Below are positions 24,948-34,721 of a DNA stretch of 64,000 nucleotides, in pieces; within the stretch, counting starts at the first letter, position 1; each line of letters opens with the position of its first letter. This DNA comes from an uncultured Collinsella sp. (GTDB taxonomy: Bacteria; Actinomycetota; Coriobacteriia; Coriobacteriales; Coriobacteriaceae). The notes under the pieces were generated by a model. It was not told the DNA's origin. It did not search any database and worked only from the letters and a program-made list of their open reading frames with translations. The DNA is taken from the NCBI GenBank assembly GCA_902491565.1, contig CABUIE010000001.1:174364-238363 (forward strand), given 5' to 3'. Position numbers and translations under genes: made by a program.

Positions 24948-25565
24948 ATGAACCGCTTCATCGACATCAATCCGGAGAGGTGCATCGGCTGCGGAACATG
25001 CCAGTCTGCCTGCGCCGACGCCCACCGGATGCAGGGTCTTCAGGATACGCCGCGCCTGGCGCTCGTGAAGACCGGCGGTATTTCGGCCGCCCTTGCCTGC
25101 CACCATTGCGAGGGTGCCCCCTGCGCCGAGGTCTGCCCGGTGAATGCCATCGAGCACGATGGCGATCGCATCCACGTCAAGGAGCAGGAGTGCATCGGGT
25201 GCAGGCTGTGCGCCATTGCGTGCCCCTTCGGAGCCATCCATCCCGATGGCACGTCTATCGCCGGTGTCGCAGGCATGTGCGACCCGACGCCTTCGTATCC
25301 TAAGTCCCTGAGCAGCCTGCTTACGTGGGCTCCTGGCCAGTACACCTGCGCTGTCAAGTGCGACCTGTGTGCCTTCGATCCGGACGGCCCGCATTGTGTG
25401 GCGGCGTGCCCCACCAAGGCGCTGACCGTCATGGGCGGCGCGGCCGATCGCGAGCTCGACGAGGCCAAGCGCCTGCGCTCGATCGAAAACGGTCCGGCCG
25501 TCGATGTTACCGCTGTGGCCCAGGGCCTGTCCGAGAAAGCAGAAGGGAGCGTAAACAATGGATAG
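24948..25565 (+). CDS. hyfA: Four-cluster ferredoxin subunit HyfA/HycB of formate hydrogenlyase
   Basis: A 205-residue protein with four [4Fe-4S] motifs: PERCIGCGTCQSAC, CHHCEGAPCAEVCP, QECIGCRLCAIACP and CDLC...CVAACP. It is a second paralogue of the HydN/HycB type and, from its place as first gene of the hydrogenase operon, probably the bridge between FdhF and the peripheral arm. An insertion of about 25 residues separates the third and fourth motifs. The ATG at 24948 follows AAAGGAAG. Its end overlaps hyfB by 8 bp. Confidence 0.88.
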   Translation: MNRFIDINPERCIGCGTCQSACADAHRMQGLQDTPRLALVKTGGISAALACHHCEGAPCAEVCPVNAIEHDGDRIHVKEQECIGCRLCAIACPFGAIHPDGTSIAGVAGMCDPTPSYPKSLSSLLTWAPGQYTCAVKCDLCAFDPDGPHCVAACPTKALTVMGGAADRELDEAKRLRSIENGPAVDVTAVAQGLSEKAEGSVNNG

Positions 25566-27576
25566 CATGACGCTGTTTATCGCATCGCTTGCCGTCTCGT
25601 GCATCGGTGCGCTCGCCTCGGTTCTGCTGATTAAGGCCGACAACGCCGCCAAGACCGCCGGCTGCCTGATCGGCGCCGTCGCGGCCGTGCTGTCGTTCAT
25701 CGCGGGCCTCGAGGCCGTGCTTGGCGACGTTTCGTCCCTCAACACGGTCTTCTTTTTCCCGTTCGCCCGTCTCGAGCTCTTGCTCAACGGCCTTGCGGGC
25801 CTGATCGTGGTCCTCATCTCAATCCTCGCCTTTGCGGGCTTCATCTACGGTCTGTCCTACTTCGATGAGTACCCGGGCAAGGTCGGGCGCGCCGGTTTCT
25901 TCATGAACACCTTCGTCGCCTCGATGATGCTCGTCATCACCGCCGACAACGTGTTCTGGTTCCTGGTCGCCTTTGAGCTCATGTCCCTTACGAGCTACTT
26001 CCTTGTCGTTATCGAGGAGAACAAGAACTCCATTAGGGGCGGTTGGCTCTACTTCGTCATCGCGCACGTGGGCTTTGTCCTTATCATGGCGAGCTTCCTG
26101 CTCATGACCAACGGCGTGGGCGGTTCCTTCAGCTTCAGTGATTTCCGTACGCATGACTTTGGACCCGCCGTCTCCTCCGCGTGCTTCGTCCTCGCGTTCT
26201 TCGGATTCGGCGCAAAGGCCGGTATCATCCCGCTGCACTCCTGGCTGCCCCAGGCGCACCCCGAGGCGCCGTCCAACGTGTCCGCCCTCATGTCCGGCGG
26301 CATGATCAAGATCGGCATCCTGGGAATCCTCAAGGTCGGTCTCGACCTGCTCGCGTGTTCGGGCGTCCAGCTCTGGTGGGGCCTCATGGTCCTGGTCTTC
26401 GGATCCATCTCGTCGGTCCTGGGCGTCGTCTACGCCCTCCACGAGCACGACATTAAGCGCCTGCTGGCCTACCACTCCGTCGAGAACATCGGCATCATCT
26501 TGCTCGGTGTCGGCGCGTCCATGACGGCGCACGCCCTGGGCAACGACGTCATCGCGACGATCGCGCTCATGGCCGCCCTCTACCACACGCTCAACCACGC
26601 CATGTTCAAGGGCGAGCTGTTCCTCGGCGCGGGCTCCCTGCTCTATGCCACGGGTACGCGCAACATGGAGAAGATGGGCGGCCTGTTCCGCCGTATGCCG
26701 GTCACGGCCGTCTGCTTCCTCATCGGTGCCCTTGCCATCTCGGCTATCCCGCCGCTCAACGGCTTCGTTTCCGAGTGGTTCACCTACCAGTCCCTGTTCA
26801 ACATCTCGACGCTCTCCGACCCGGTCGTCATGGTGTTCGCCGTCGCCTCCGCGGCCGCCCTCGCCATCACCGGTGCCCTGGCCGTCACGTGCTTCGTGAA
26901 GGCCTACGGCGTCTCGTTCGCGAGCAGCCCTCGTTCCCAGGAGGCCGCGAACGCCAAGGAGTCCCCGGCTCCGATGTTGTTCTCGCAGATGCTCCTCGCG
27001 GCCATCTGCGTGGTGCTGGGAATCGGCTCTCCCGTCATCGCCCCGGTTCTGGGCGACGTCGCCCAGAGCGTGCTTGCCGGCTCTGCTGTCACAGCCACCT
27101 CGGGCGTGTCTCTGGTGAACGAGATTTCCGGTGCCGCCACCTCCACCCCCGCGATCGCCATCGCGCTCGTGGTCCTCACCGGCCTCGCGTTCGTGTTGAG
27201 GTCCTGCCTCGGCACCAAGGCCCCCGCTAAGAAGACCGACCCTTGGGCGTGCGGCTACGAGCCCAACGAGCACATGCCCGTCGTCGCCACGAGCTTCGCG
27301 TCAGACGTAGAGCTCTTCATGGGCCCGCTCTACACCCTGCGCGCGGTATGCACCAAGATCTGCTGGTCCATCGCGCACGTGTTCCAGAAGCTCACCGTTG
27401 TCGCCCAGGGCGTTGAGCCCCTGCCCGACCGCTTTCTGGTCGATGCACCGAGCGAGGGTGCCGATAAGCTGGCCGGCCTCGCCTCCAAGATCGAGGGCGG
27501 CAACTACTCCGTATACATCTGCTACATCGTCGCGGCGCTCGTGGTCTTCCTCGTGCTCGCCGTGGTCATGGTCTAG
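25558..27576 (+). CDS. hyfB: Hydrogenase-4 membrane subunit HyfB (HycC/NuoL-like)
   Basis: A 672-residue polytopic protein of the complex I antiporter-like family. Typical segments are FWFLVAFELMSLTSYFLVV, GAKAGIIPLHSWLPQAHPEAPSNVSALMSG and RLLAYHSVENIGIILLGVG, with AMFKGELFLGAG. HyfB/HycC anchors the membrane arm and has at least fourteen predicted helices with a long C-terminal cytoplasmic loop (WACGYEPNEH). It begins inside the hyfA end and is followed 17 bp later by hyfC. It contributes to ion translocation in Hyf-type complexes by inference. Confidence 0.92.
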   Translation: MDSMTLFIASLAVSCIGALASVLLIKADNAAKTAGCLIGAVAAVLSFIAGLEAVLGDVSSLNTVFFFPFARLELLLNGLAGLIVVLISILAFAGFIYGLSYFDEYPGKVGRAGFFMNTFVASMMLVITADNVFWFLVAFELMSLTSYFLVVIEENKNSIRGGWLYFVIAHVGFVLIMASFLLMTNGVGGSFSFSDFRTHDFGPAVSSACFVLAFFGFGAKAGIIPLHSWLPQAHPEAPSNVSALMSGGMIKIGILGILKVGLDLLACSGVQLWWGLMVLVFGSISSVLGVVYALHEHDIKRLLAYHSVENIGIILLGVGASMTAHALGNDVIATIALMAALYHTLNHAMFKGELFLGAGSLLYATGTRNMEKMGGLFRRMPVTAVCFLIGALAISAIPPLNGFVSEWFTYQSLFNISTLSDPVVMVFAVASAAALAITGALAVTCFVKAYGVSFASSPRSQEAANAKESPAPMLFSQMLLAAICVVLGIGSPVIAPVLGDVAQSVLAGSAVTATSGVSLVNEISGAATSTPAIAIALVVLTGLAFVLRSCLGTKAPAKKTDPWACGYEPNEHMPVVATSFASDVELFMGPLYTLRAVCTKICWSIAHVFQKLTVVAQGVEPLPDRFLVDAPSEGADKLAGLASKIEGGNYSVYICYIVAALVVFLVLAVVMV

Positions 27577-27593
27577 AGAGGGGAGAGGATATT

Positions 27594-28517
27594 ATGAACA
27601 TCGTTCTTGCGATAGCGCAGGGCCTCGTGGTCATGCTGGTCGCGCCCTTCTTCTCCGGCCTCGCCCGTGTGATTCGCGCGAAGATGCACAATCGCCGCGG
27701 TCCGTCCATCCTTCAGGATTACCGGGACCTCGCGAAGCTCATGGCGCGTCCCGAGTCCGTGAGTTCCGACTCGAGCTTCGTGCTGCGCATCATGCCGCCG
27801 CTGTTCCTCGCGGTGTCGTTCATGCTCGCCATGGGCCTGCCCATGTTCACGCTCGAGAGCCCCATGCCCGTCTTTGGTGACGCCATCACCATCATGTACG
27901 CGCTCGCGCTGTCCCGCTTCTTCTTCGCGCTGTCCGGCGTGGATTCCTCCAACGCCTACGCGGGCTTCGGCGGTATCCGCGAGCTCCTCATGAGCGTGCT
28001 CATCGAGCCGTCCATGCTCATCGCGCTGTTTACCGTCGCCATCGTGTGCGGCTCCACGGACATTGCGACCATGGGTCAGCACATCGTTACGGGCAACGTC
28101 TCGAGCGTCGTCGCCGTCATCCTCGCCGGCGTCGCCTTCGCGGCCGCCTGCTATATGGAGCTCGGCAAGCTTCCGTTCGATCAGGCCGAAGCCGAGCAGG
28201 AGCTCCAGGAGGGCCCGCTCGCCGAGCTCTCCGGCCCGTCCCTGGCCATGATGAAGCTCGCCATGGGCATGAAGCAGGTCGTGGTCGTCGCTTGGTTCAC
28301 CTCCATCTTCATCCCCTGGGGAGAGCCCGCGACCATCGGCGTCACCGCTCTCGTGGGCGCCGTCGTCTTCCTCGTCAAGTGCCTGGTCGATTTCGTCGTC
28401 TGCGGCGTGCTCGAGAACTCCGTTTCCCGTTCGCGCTTCAAGGTGCTCGGTAACCAGACCTGGGCCGTCGTCGGCATCGCGGTCCTCGCGTTCGTCTTCG
28501 TCGTCGTAGGCGTGTAG
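27594..28517 (+). CDS. hyfC: Hydrogenase-4 membrane subunit HyfC (HycD/NuoH-like)
   Basis: A 307-residue membrane protein with about eight helices, homologous to NuoH, which connects the peripheral and membrane arms. It shows the NuoH-like RRGPSILQDYRDLAKLM segment near the N-terminus and the acidic loop LGKLPFDQAEAEQELQEGPLAELSG in the middle. The ATG at 27594 follows AGAGGGGAGAG. It is in the operon hyfA-I, 16 bp before hyfD. Confidence 0.93.
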   Translation: MNIVLAIAQGLVVMLVAPFFSGLARVIRAKMHNRRGPSILQDYRDLAKLMARPESVSSDSSFVLRIMPPLFLAVSFMLAMGLPMFTLESPMPVFGDAITIMYALALSRFFFALSGVDSSNAYAGFGGIRELLMSVLIEPSMLIALFTVAIVCGSTDIATMGQHIVTGNVSSVVAVILAGVAFAAACYMELGKLPFDQAEAEQELQEGPLAELSGPSLAMMKLAMGMKQVVVVAWFTSIFIPWGEPATIGVTALVGAVVFLVKCLVDFVVCGVLENSVSRSRFKVLGNQTWAVVGIAVLAFVFVVVGV

Positions 28518-28533
28518 GGAGAAGGGAGAAACT

Positions 28534-29991
28534 ATGTCAATCGAATCGAGCTTGTCCCTCTTTGCCATGGTGGCGATCGCCGTCCCCATGCTGGGCTCCC
28601 TGCTCATCGTCATGCTGCCGCGTCCCTACGCTAAATGGATCTGCGCCTTTGCCGGCGGCATCGCCACGGTCGCTTCCGTTGGCTTGGCCGCGACGTTTGC
28701 CGGAAACGGCATGAACGCGGTCGATGTAACCTGGGCGAGTATGGGCCAGACCTTGGTCATGGGTTTCATATTCGACCGGATGAGCACGCTGCTCGCACCC
28801 GCGTTCGTCGCTATCGGCCTGCTCGTCGTCATCTATTCGTTCCCGTACATGAGCGATAAGAATAAGGAGCATCCCGACGCGCCCCGTCGTCGCTTCTACG
28901 TGTACTTCTCCACGTTCATCGGCGCCATGGCCGGTCTCGCCTACAGCTCCACCATCGTCGGCCAGCTCGTTTTCTTCGAGATCACCGGTGTGTGCTCCTG
29001 GGGCCTCATCAGCTACTACATGACGCCCACGGCCAAGAAGGCCGGTATGAAGGCGCTCATCATCACCCATATCGGCGCTCTGGGACTCTACATCGGCGCG
29101 GCCTTCCTGTTCGCCGGAACCGGCACGTTCGCGCTGAGCGCGATCTCCCAGCTCGATTCCGGTATGAAGACCGTCGTGCTGCTGCTCATCCTGTTCGCTG
29201 CTTGGGCCAAGTCCGCCCAGTTCCCGCTCTACATGTGGCTGCCCTCCGCAATGGAGGCCCCCACGCCCGTTTCCGCCTACCTTCATGGCGCGTCCATGGT
29301 TAAGGTCGGCGTGTGCGTGTTCGCCCGCGCTCTTGCGAGCGCCGGCGATATCCCCGAGATCGTCGGTTGGGTCGCCATCATCGACGCCGTCGTGACCATG
29401 CTCTTCGGCTTCCTCATGTACCTGCCCCAGAAGGATATGAAGCGCCTGCTCGCCTTCTCGACGATCGCGCAGCTCGCCTACGTGTTCTTTGGCCTGGGCC
29501 TCTCCGTGTTCGGAAGCCAGATGGCGTTTAACGGCGCCGTCGAGCACATCTTCAACCACGCGTTCACCAAGACCCTGTTCTTCCTCATCGCTGGCTCTCT
29601 CAGCTTCACGCTGGGAACCCGTATGCTGCCCAAGATCCAGGGCCTCATGAAGAAGTACCCGGTCACGGGCGTGGGCTTTGCGGTCGCCGCGACCGCTATC
29701 GCCGGCGTGCCCCCCATGAGCACGTTCTTTTCCAAGTTCCAGATCATTTCCGGTGGCTTCGCGGTTGGTGCTACCAACACGGTCATCTTTGTCCTCGTGT
29801 GCGTCATGGTCGTCGAGACCGTCACCACCTTCGCATGGTTCCTGCGTTGGATGGGTAAGGTCCTGCCCGGTGAGCCGAGCGAGACCGTGGCCGCCGGCCA
29901 GCCCCTTCCGCGCGCCATGGCGTTCGTGTTCGTCGTCCTCATGATCATGGTCGTCGTCGCCGGTCCTCTGTCCTCTAGTTGGATGGGTTAG
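28534..29991 (+). CDS. hyfD: Hydrogenase-4 antiporter-like subunit HyfD (NuoL/M/N-like)
   Basis: A 485-residue proton-channel-type membrane protein. Conserved parts include FEITGVCSWGLISYYMTP, AWAKSAQFPLYMWLPSAMEAPTPVSAYLHGASMVKVGV and RLLAFSTIAQLAYVFFGLG. HyfD, with HyfE and HyfF, is what distinguishes the larger Hyf (FHL-2) complex from the Hyc (FHL-1) complex, so its presence marks the locus as Hyf type and potentially more strongly ion-pumping. The ATG at 28534 is behind GGGAGAAGGGAGA. Confidence 0.92.
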   Translation: MSIESSLSLFAMVAIAVPMLGSLLIVMLPRPYAKWICAFAGGIATVASVGLAATFAGNGMNAVDVTWASMGQTLVMGFIFDRMSTLLAPAFVAIGLLVVIYSFPYMSDKNKEHPDAPRRRFYVYFSTFIGAMAGLAYSSTIVGQLVFFEITGVCSWGLISYYMTPTAKKAGMKALIITHIGALGLYIGAAFLFAGTGTFALSAISQLDSGMKTVVLLLILFAAWAKSAQFPLYMWLPSAMEAPTPVSAYLHGASMVKVGVCVFARALASAGDIPEIVGWVAIIDAVVTMLFGFLMYLPQKDMKRLLAFSTIAQLAYVFFGLGLSVFGSQMAFNGAVEHIFNHAFTKTLFFLIAGSLSFTLGTRMLPKIQGLMKKYPVTGVGFAVAATAIAGVPPMSTFFSKFQIISGGFAVGATNTVIFVLVCVMVVETVTTFAWFLRWMGKVLPGEPSETVAAGQPLPRAMAFVFVVLMIMVVVAGPLSSSWMG

Positions 29992-30001
29992 GAGGTAGGA
30001 C

Positions 30002-30655
30002 ATGGGTTATTCGTTAGTCAATATCCTGGGCGGTCTTCTGATCGTGACCTCCACCATGGTGGTCGTCTCGAAGACCATCCCGTCCGCCATCAAGTGGTAC
30101 GCGATCCAGTCGGTTGTCCTGGTGGGCGTGCTGCTCACCCTGGGCCTCACCACCGGTGCCACCGAGCTTCTCATGTGGGCCGCGTCGGCCTTCGTCACCA
30201 AGGTGATCCTCGTTCCGTTCATTCTCAACCGTGCCTACAAGAAGATGGGTTCGCCTGCCGATAGCACGCTGACCTCCTCCATCAAGCCGGCCTGGACCAT
30301 CATCCTCACCGGTCTGGAGGTGGCCGTCTGCTTCGCGGTGGTCACGCGCCTGAGCCTGCCCACCGCCGAGGTGGCCACTCCGGCCCTCGCCATCAGCTTC
30401 GCGCACTTCTTCGTCGGCCTCACGTGCATCATCTCCCAGCGCAACATCCTCAAGCAGATCTTCGGGTACTGCCTTATGGAGAACGGTAGCCACGTGACGC
30501 TCGCTCTGCTCGCGCCCACGGCCCCCGAGATCATCGAGATCGGCATCGCCACCGACGCCATCTTCGCCGTCATCATCATGTCCGCCGTCGTCGTGAGGAT
30601 TTGGAACGACACCAAGTCGCTCGACTCCCACGACCTGACCGAATTGAAGGGGTAG
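30002..30655 (+). CDS. hyfE: Hydrogenase-4 subunit HyfE
   Basis: A 217-residue membrane protein with about six helices, of the HyfE/NuoK-related family found only in extended group 4 hydrogenases. The segments AASAFVTKVILVPFILNRAYKKMG and FGYCLMENGSHVTLALLAPTAPEIIEIGI are typical of HyfE. The ATG at 30002 follows GGAGGTAGG 10 bp after the hyfD stop, and hyfF begins 3 bp after its end. Confidence 0.88.
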   Translation: MGYSLVNILGGLLIVTSTMVVVSKTIPSAIKWYAIQSVVLVGVLLTLGLTTGATELLMWAASAFVTKVILVPFILNRAYKKMGSPADSTLTSSIKPAWTIILTGLEVAVCFAVVTRLSLPTAEVATPALAISFAHFFVGLTCIISQRNILKQIFGYCLMENGSHVTLALLAPTAPEIIEIGIATDAIFAVIIMSAVVVRIWNDTKSLDSHDLTELKG

Positions 30656-30658
30656 GCC

Positions 30659-32224
30659 ATGGATGTTTCAATGCTGACGGTCGCCCTGCTCGCTTGTCCT
30701 CTCGTGTTCTCCCTGATTATGGCTGCGCTCCCCAAGACGACGTCCTACAACGTCTTCGCGGGGCTCAACACCATCTCCGTCGCGGCGACCCTTGTCCTTT
30801 CGGTCGTCACCGCGGGAACCATGCTCTCGAGCGGGCAGAATATCGACGCTTTGGGCCTGTGGCTCCATCTCGATTCGCTCTCGTCGATCTTCGTCCTTCT
30901 GGTAGGCATCATCGGATTCATCACCGGCGTGTACTCCATCTCCTATATCAAGATCGATATCGAGGAGAAGACCATGCCGGCCGAGCGCACCAAGCAGTAC
31001 TACGCGCTGTTCAGCCTGTTCGTCTTCACGATGCTGCTCGCCTGCCTGTCCAACAACATCATCCTCACCTGGGCGGCGGTCGAGGCCACTACGCTGTCGA
31101 CCGTGTTCCTCGTGGGCATCTACAAGAACAAGCAGGCGCTCGAGGCGTCTTGGAAGTACGCGATGGTCTGCACCGCCGGTGTGGCCTTCGGCCTGTTCGG
31201 CACGCTGCTCATCTACGCGAACGCCGCCGATATCATGCCCAACGCGCATGAGGCCGCCTTCCTCACCTCCATCATGCCCTACGCCGACCAGTTCGACCCG
31301 ATGCTCGTGCGCCTCGCGTTCGCGTTCATCGTCATCGGCTTCGGCACCAAGGCGGGCCTGTTCCCCATGCACACCTGGCTGCCCGACGCGCACTCCCAGG
31401 CTCCGAGCCCGGTCTCCGCGCTGCTCTCGGGCGTGCTGCTCAAGTGCGCCATGCTGGTGATCATCCGCTTCTACTCCCTGTCCATCATCACGGTGGGCGA
31501 CACCTATCCGCGAACGCTCCTGCTCATCCTGGGCACGCTGTCCATCCTGGTGGCTGCCCTGTGCATCTTCAAGCAGGACGATATCAAGCGCCGCTTCGCG
31601 TACTCCTCCGTCGACAACGTCGGCGTGGTCGCGCTGTGCCTGGGTATCGGTGGCCCGCTCGGTATCGCCGCCTGCCTGCTGCACTGCATCTTCCACGGCT
31701 TCACGAAGGCGCTCGCCTTCTGCATGGCCGGTAACATCCAGCACATCTACCACACCCGCGACCTGAACAAGATCAAGGGCGTCGTCGAGATCGCTCCCGT
31801 CACGGCAGCGCTCACCATCATCGCCCTGCTCGCGCTCGCCGCCTTCCCGCCGTTCGCCCTGTTCATCTCCGAGTTCCTCACCTTCGTGGCCGGCGTTCAG
31901 TCCGGTCCCATCTGGGTGGTCGTGCTCGTGGCCATCGGCCTCACCGGCGTGTACTTCGCCCTTACCGGCATCGCGCTCAAGTCCATCTTCGGCAAGGCGC
32001 CCGAGGGCATGAAGCGCCACGAGGTGCCCGCCCTCATGATCATCCCCGAGATCGCCCTCGCGATCGTGGTCATGTGGTTCGGTATCGCCACCCCGGTCGC
32101 CATCACGAGCGGCGTCGAGGATGCAACGTCCGTCGTTTTGAACCAGAGCGTCGAAGAGCTCCACGAGGCCCCTCTCTACCGCATGGTGTTCAGTTCCCAG
32201 ACCAAGACAAGTGAGGTGAATTAG
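30659..32224 (+). CDS. hyfF: Hydrogenase-4 antiporter-like subunit HyfF
   Basis: A 521-residue polytopic protein homologous to NuoL/NuoN-type subunits. Recognisable parts are WAAVEATTLSTVFLVGIYKN, GTKAGLFPMHTWLPDAHSQAPSPVSALLSG and RRFAYSSVDNVGVVALCLG. It is the third antiporter-like subunit (with HyfB and HyfD), as in FHL-2. The ATG at 30659 follows AAGGGGTAGG. The next gene hyfG begins 4 bp after its stop. Confidence 0.92.
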   Translation: MDVSMLTVALLACPLVFSLIMAALPKTTSYNVFAGLNTISVAATLVLSVVTAGTMLSSGQNIDALGLWLHLDSLSSIFVLLVGIIGFITGVYSISYIKIDIEEKTMPAERTKQYYALFSLFVFTMLLACLSNNIILTWAAVEATTLSTVFLVGIYKNKQALEASWKYAMVCTAGVAFGLFGTLLIYANAADIMPNAHEAAFLTSIMPYADQFDPMLVRLAFAFIVIGFGTKAGLFPMHTWLPDAHSQAPSPVSALLSGVLLKCAMLVIIRFYSLSIITVGDTYPRTLLLILGTLSILVAALCIFKQDDIKRRFAYSSVDNVGVVALCLGIGGPLGIAACLLHCIFHGFTKALAFCMAGNIQHIYHTRDLNKIKGVVEIAPVTAALTIIALLALAAFPPFALFISEFLTFVAGVQSGPIWVVVLVAIGLTGVYFALTGIALKSIFGKAPEGMKRHEVPALMIIPEIALAIVVMWFGIATPVAITSGVEDATSVVLNQSVEELHEAPLYRMVFSSQTKTSEVN

Positions 32225-32228
32225 CACC

Positions 32229-34001
32229 ATGGCAGAACCTGAAAAGAAGGACTACGCTCGTCGCTGCGAAAGCCACGTCGAGGCCCTGCGTGCTGCAGTG
32301 CCGGGCGCTATCGAGAAGGTCGAGTGGCAGTGCGAGGACCAGCTGACGATTACCGTCAAGCAGGACAAGCTGCCCGAGGCCGTCCACTACCTGTATTACG
32401 AGCGCTACGGCTGGATTCCTGTGATTGTCGGCAACGACGAGCGCAGCCTGTGCGGCCGTTACGCCGTGTACTACGTCATCTCCATGGAGGGGGAGGACCC
32501 CGGCTGGGTTACCGTGCGTGCCGAGGTCGACCCCGCCAAGATGACGTTCCCGTCCGTGACGCCGTTCGTCCCCGCCTGCGTGTGGGGCGAGCGCGAGCTG
32601 CGCGATATGTTTGGCCTGATCCCCGAGGGCCTGCCCGATCGTCGTCGCCTGGTGCTGCCCGACGATTGGCCCAGCGGGCTGTACCCGTTGCGCAAGGATT
32701 CGATGGATTACCGTTTCCGCCCCGCCCCCGCGAGCGACATGGAAAACTACGAATTCCTGGCCGACACCAAGGGCAAGGAGACTACGCTCGTCCCCATGGG
32801 ACCGCTGCACATCACCTCCGACGAGCCCGGCCACTTCCGCCTGTTCGTGGAGGGCGAGACGATCGTCGATGCCGACTACCGCCTGTTCTACGTGCATCGC
32901 GGTATGGAGAAGGTCGCCGAGACGCGCCTGAACTATGATGCCGTGACGTTCCTTGCCGACCGTATCTGCGGTATCTGCGGCTGCGCCCACTCGGTGGCCT
33001 ACGCCGAGGCTGTCGAGCGCGCCCAGGGCATTCACGTCCCGCCGCGCGCGCAGTACATCCGCGCCATCATGCTCGAGGTCGAGCGCCTGCACTCGCACCT
33101 GCTCAACATTGGCCTCGCATCGCACTACACCGGCTTCGATTCCGGCTTCCAGCAGTTCTTCCGCGTTCGCGAGAAGTCCATGGACCTGGCCGAGAAACTC
33201 TCCGGCCACCGCAAGACCTACGGCCTCAATGTGATCGGTGGCGTGCGTCGCGACATCTTGGCCGAGCAGAAGCTCTCCACGCTCACGACCATCCACCAGC
33301 TGCGCTCCGAGGTCCAGGAGCTCGTCGACGTCTTGCTTTCCACGCCCAACTTTATTGAGCGTACGAGCGGTATCGGCATTCTGGACCGCAAGATCGCACG
33401 CGACTTCTCGCCGGTCGGCCCGCTCATGCGTGGCTCTGGCTATGCCCGCGACGTGCGCTTTGACCATCCCTTCGACGGCTACGCCGATCCGGACGTCCAA
33501 AAGATGCACGCCGCTACGGCCGACACCTGCGATGCCTTCGGCCGTACCGCCGTCCGCATCCAGGAGGTCTACGATTCGATTGACATGATCGAGACCATGC
33601 TCGAGAACTGCCCGTCGGGCCCCATCCTCACCACGGATTGGGAGTACACCCCGCACAAGTACGCCATCGGCGCCACCGAGGCGCCGCGCGGCGAGGACGT
33701 GCACTGGGCCATGCTCGGCAACAACCAGAAGTGCTACCGCTGGCGCGCCAAGGCCGCCACGTACAGCAACTGGCCGGTCCTGCGCTACATGTTCCGCGGC
33801 AACACCGTGGGCGACGCGGCGCTGATCGTCGGCTCGCTCGACCCGTGCTATTCCTGCACCGACCGCGTGACGGTGACCGATGTCGCCGCCAAGCGCGACC
33901 ACGTGCTCGACAAGGAGCAGTTCGAGAACGTCTGGCGCGATAAGTCGCCGCTTGCGGGCGAGGGCACCATGGCCGCTCCGCTCGACGAGGAGGCGCTCTA
34001 A
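32229..34001 (+). CDS. hyfG: [NiFe] hydrogenase large subunit HyfG (HycE-like, NuoC-NuoD fusion)
   Basis: Catalytic subunit reducing protons to H2. The 590-residue protein starts with a NuoC-like domain (about residues 1-165, with ELRDMFGLIPEGLPDRRRLVLPD) fused to the NuoD-like catalytic domain. The Ni ligands are present as DRICGICGCAHS (about residue 240) and DPCYSCTDR near the C-terminus. The 44 residues after that Arg form the extension expected to be removed by HycI on maturation. It belongs to group 4a hydrogenases. The gene is coupled to hyfF and hyfH. Confidence 0.95.
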   Translation: MAEPEKKDYARRCESHVEALRAAVPGAIEKVEWQCEDQLTITVKQDKLPEAVHYLYYERYGWIPVIVGNDERSLCGRYAVYYVISMEGEDPGWVTVRAEVDPAKMTFPSVTPFVPACVWGERELRDMFGLIPEGLPDRRRLVLPDDWPSGLYPLRKDSMDYRFRPAPASDMENYEFLADTKGKETTLVPMGPLHITSDEPGHFRLFVEGETIVDADYRLFYVHRGMEKVAETRLNYDAVTFLADRICGICGCAHSVAYAEAVERAQGIHVPPRAQYIRAIMLEVERLHSHLLNIGLASHYTGFDSGFQQFFRVREKSMDLAEKLSGHRKTYGLNVIGGVRRDILAEQKLSTLTTIHQLRSEVQELVDVLLSTPNFIERTSGIGILDRKIARDFSPVGPLMRGSGYARDVRFDHPFDGYADPDVQKMHAATADTCDAFGRTAVRIQEVYDSIDMIETMLENCPSGPILTTDWEYTPHKYAIGATEAPRGEDVHWAMLGNNQKCYRWRAKAATYSNWPVLRYMFRGNTVGDAALIVGSLDPCYSCTDRVTVTDVAAKRDHVLDKEQFENVWRDKSPLAGEGTMAAPLDEEAL

Positions 34002-34002
34002 T

Positions 34003-34719
34003 ATGCTGAAGCTTTGGAAGGTTAACGCCAAGGCCGGCGACGCGACGGTCAAGTACCCGTTTGCGCCGTTCCCCACCAATAAGGACATGCGCGGCAAGCC
34101 CGAGCACAATGCCGAGCTCTGCATCGCTTGCGGTGCCTGCGGCGTGGCGTGCCCGGCCGATGCCATTCGCATGGACACCGACCTTGCGGCCGATACCATC
34201 ACTTGGTCGATCGACTACGGTCGCTGCATCTTTTGCGGCCGCTGTGAGGAAGCCTGCCCCATGGAGGCCATCAAACTCACCGAGGAGTTTGAGCTGGCCG
34301 TCATGAGCAAGGATGACCTCACCAGCAAGAGCGTCTATACGCTCGAGCACTGCTCGCGCTGCGGCAAGCCGTTTGCCCCGCACAAGGAGATCGACTACGC
34401 TAAGCGCCTGCTGCAAAAGGCCGGCGGCATGGAGGCCGAGCAGGCCGCCCGTACCGTCGGTATGTGCCAGGAGTGCAAGCGCGAGCTCGACGCCCTGCGC
34501 GCCGCCTCGGCCGTAAAGACCGGCAACGCGCACGGCATGGCTGCCAACGAGACGCTTGTGTCCGGTGAGCCCCAGGGCCCCGGCATGGAGTATCTGGGCG
34601 GCCACGGCGTGAACCCGGAGTACATCGACCGCGAGCTCAACCCCGATGCGCCCGAGATTCCCGCCGGTCCGGCACCGGTCGAGGGCATCATCATGGATTT
34701 TGATACGAAGGAGGAGTAA
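34003..34719 (+). CDS. hyfH: Hydrogenase iron-sulfur subunit HyfH (HycF/NuoI-like)
   Basis: A 238-residue cytosolic subunit with two [4Fe-4S] clusters, AELCIACGACGVACPADAI and GRCIFCGRCEEACPMEAI. It links the small subunit to the ferredoxin subunits. A further Cys pair set (HCSRCGKPF and GMCQECKRE) resembles a zinc-ribbon, and the C-terminal 60 residues are acidic. The ATG at 34003 is taken because it lies 1 bp after the hyfG stop; the frame is open upstream inside hyfG. Confidence 0.9.
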   Translation: MLKLWKVNAKAGDATVKYPFAPFPTNKDMRGKPEHNAELCIACGACGVACPADAIRMDTDLAADTITWSIDYGRCIFCGRCEEACPMEAIKLTEEFELAVMSKDDLTSKSVYTLEHCSRCGKPFAPHKEIDYAKRLLQKAGGMEAEQAARTVGMCQECKRELDALRAASAVKTGNAHGMAANETLVSGEPQGPGMEYLGGHGVNPEYIDRELNPDAPEIPAGPAPVEGIIMDFDTKEE

Positions 34720-34721
34720 CC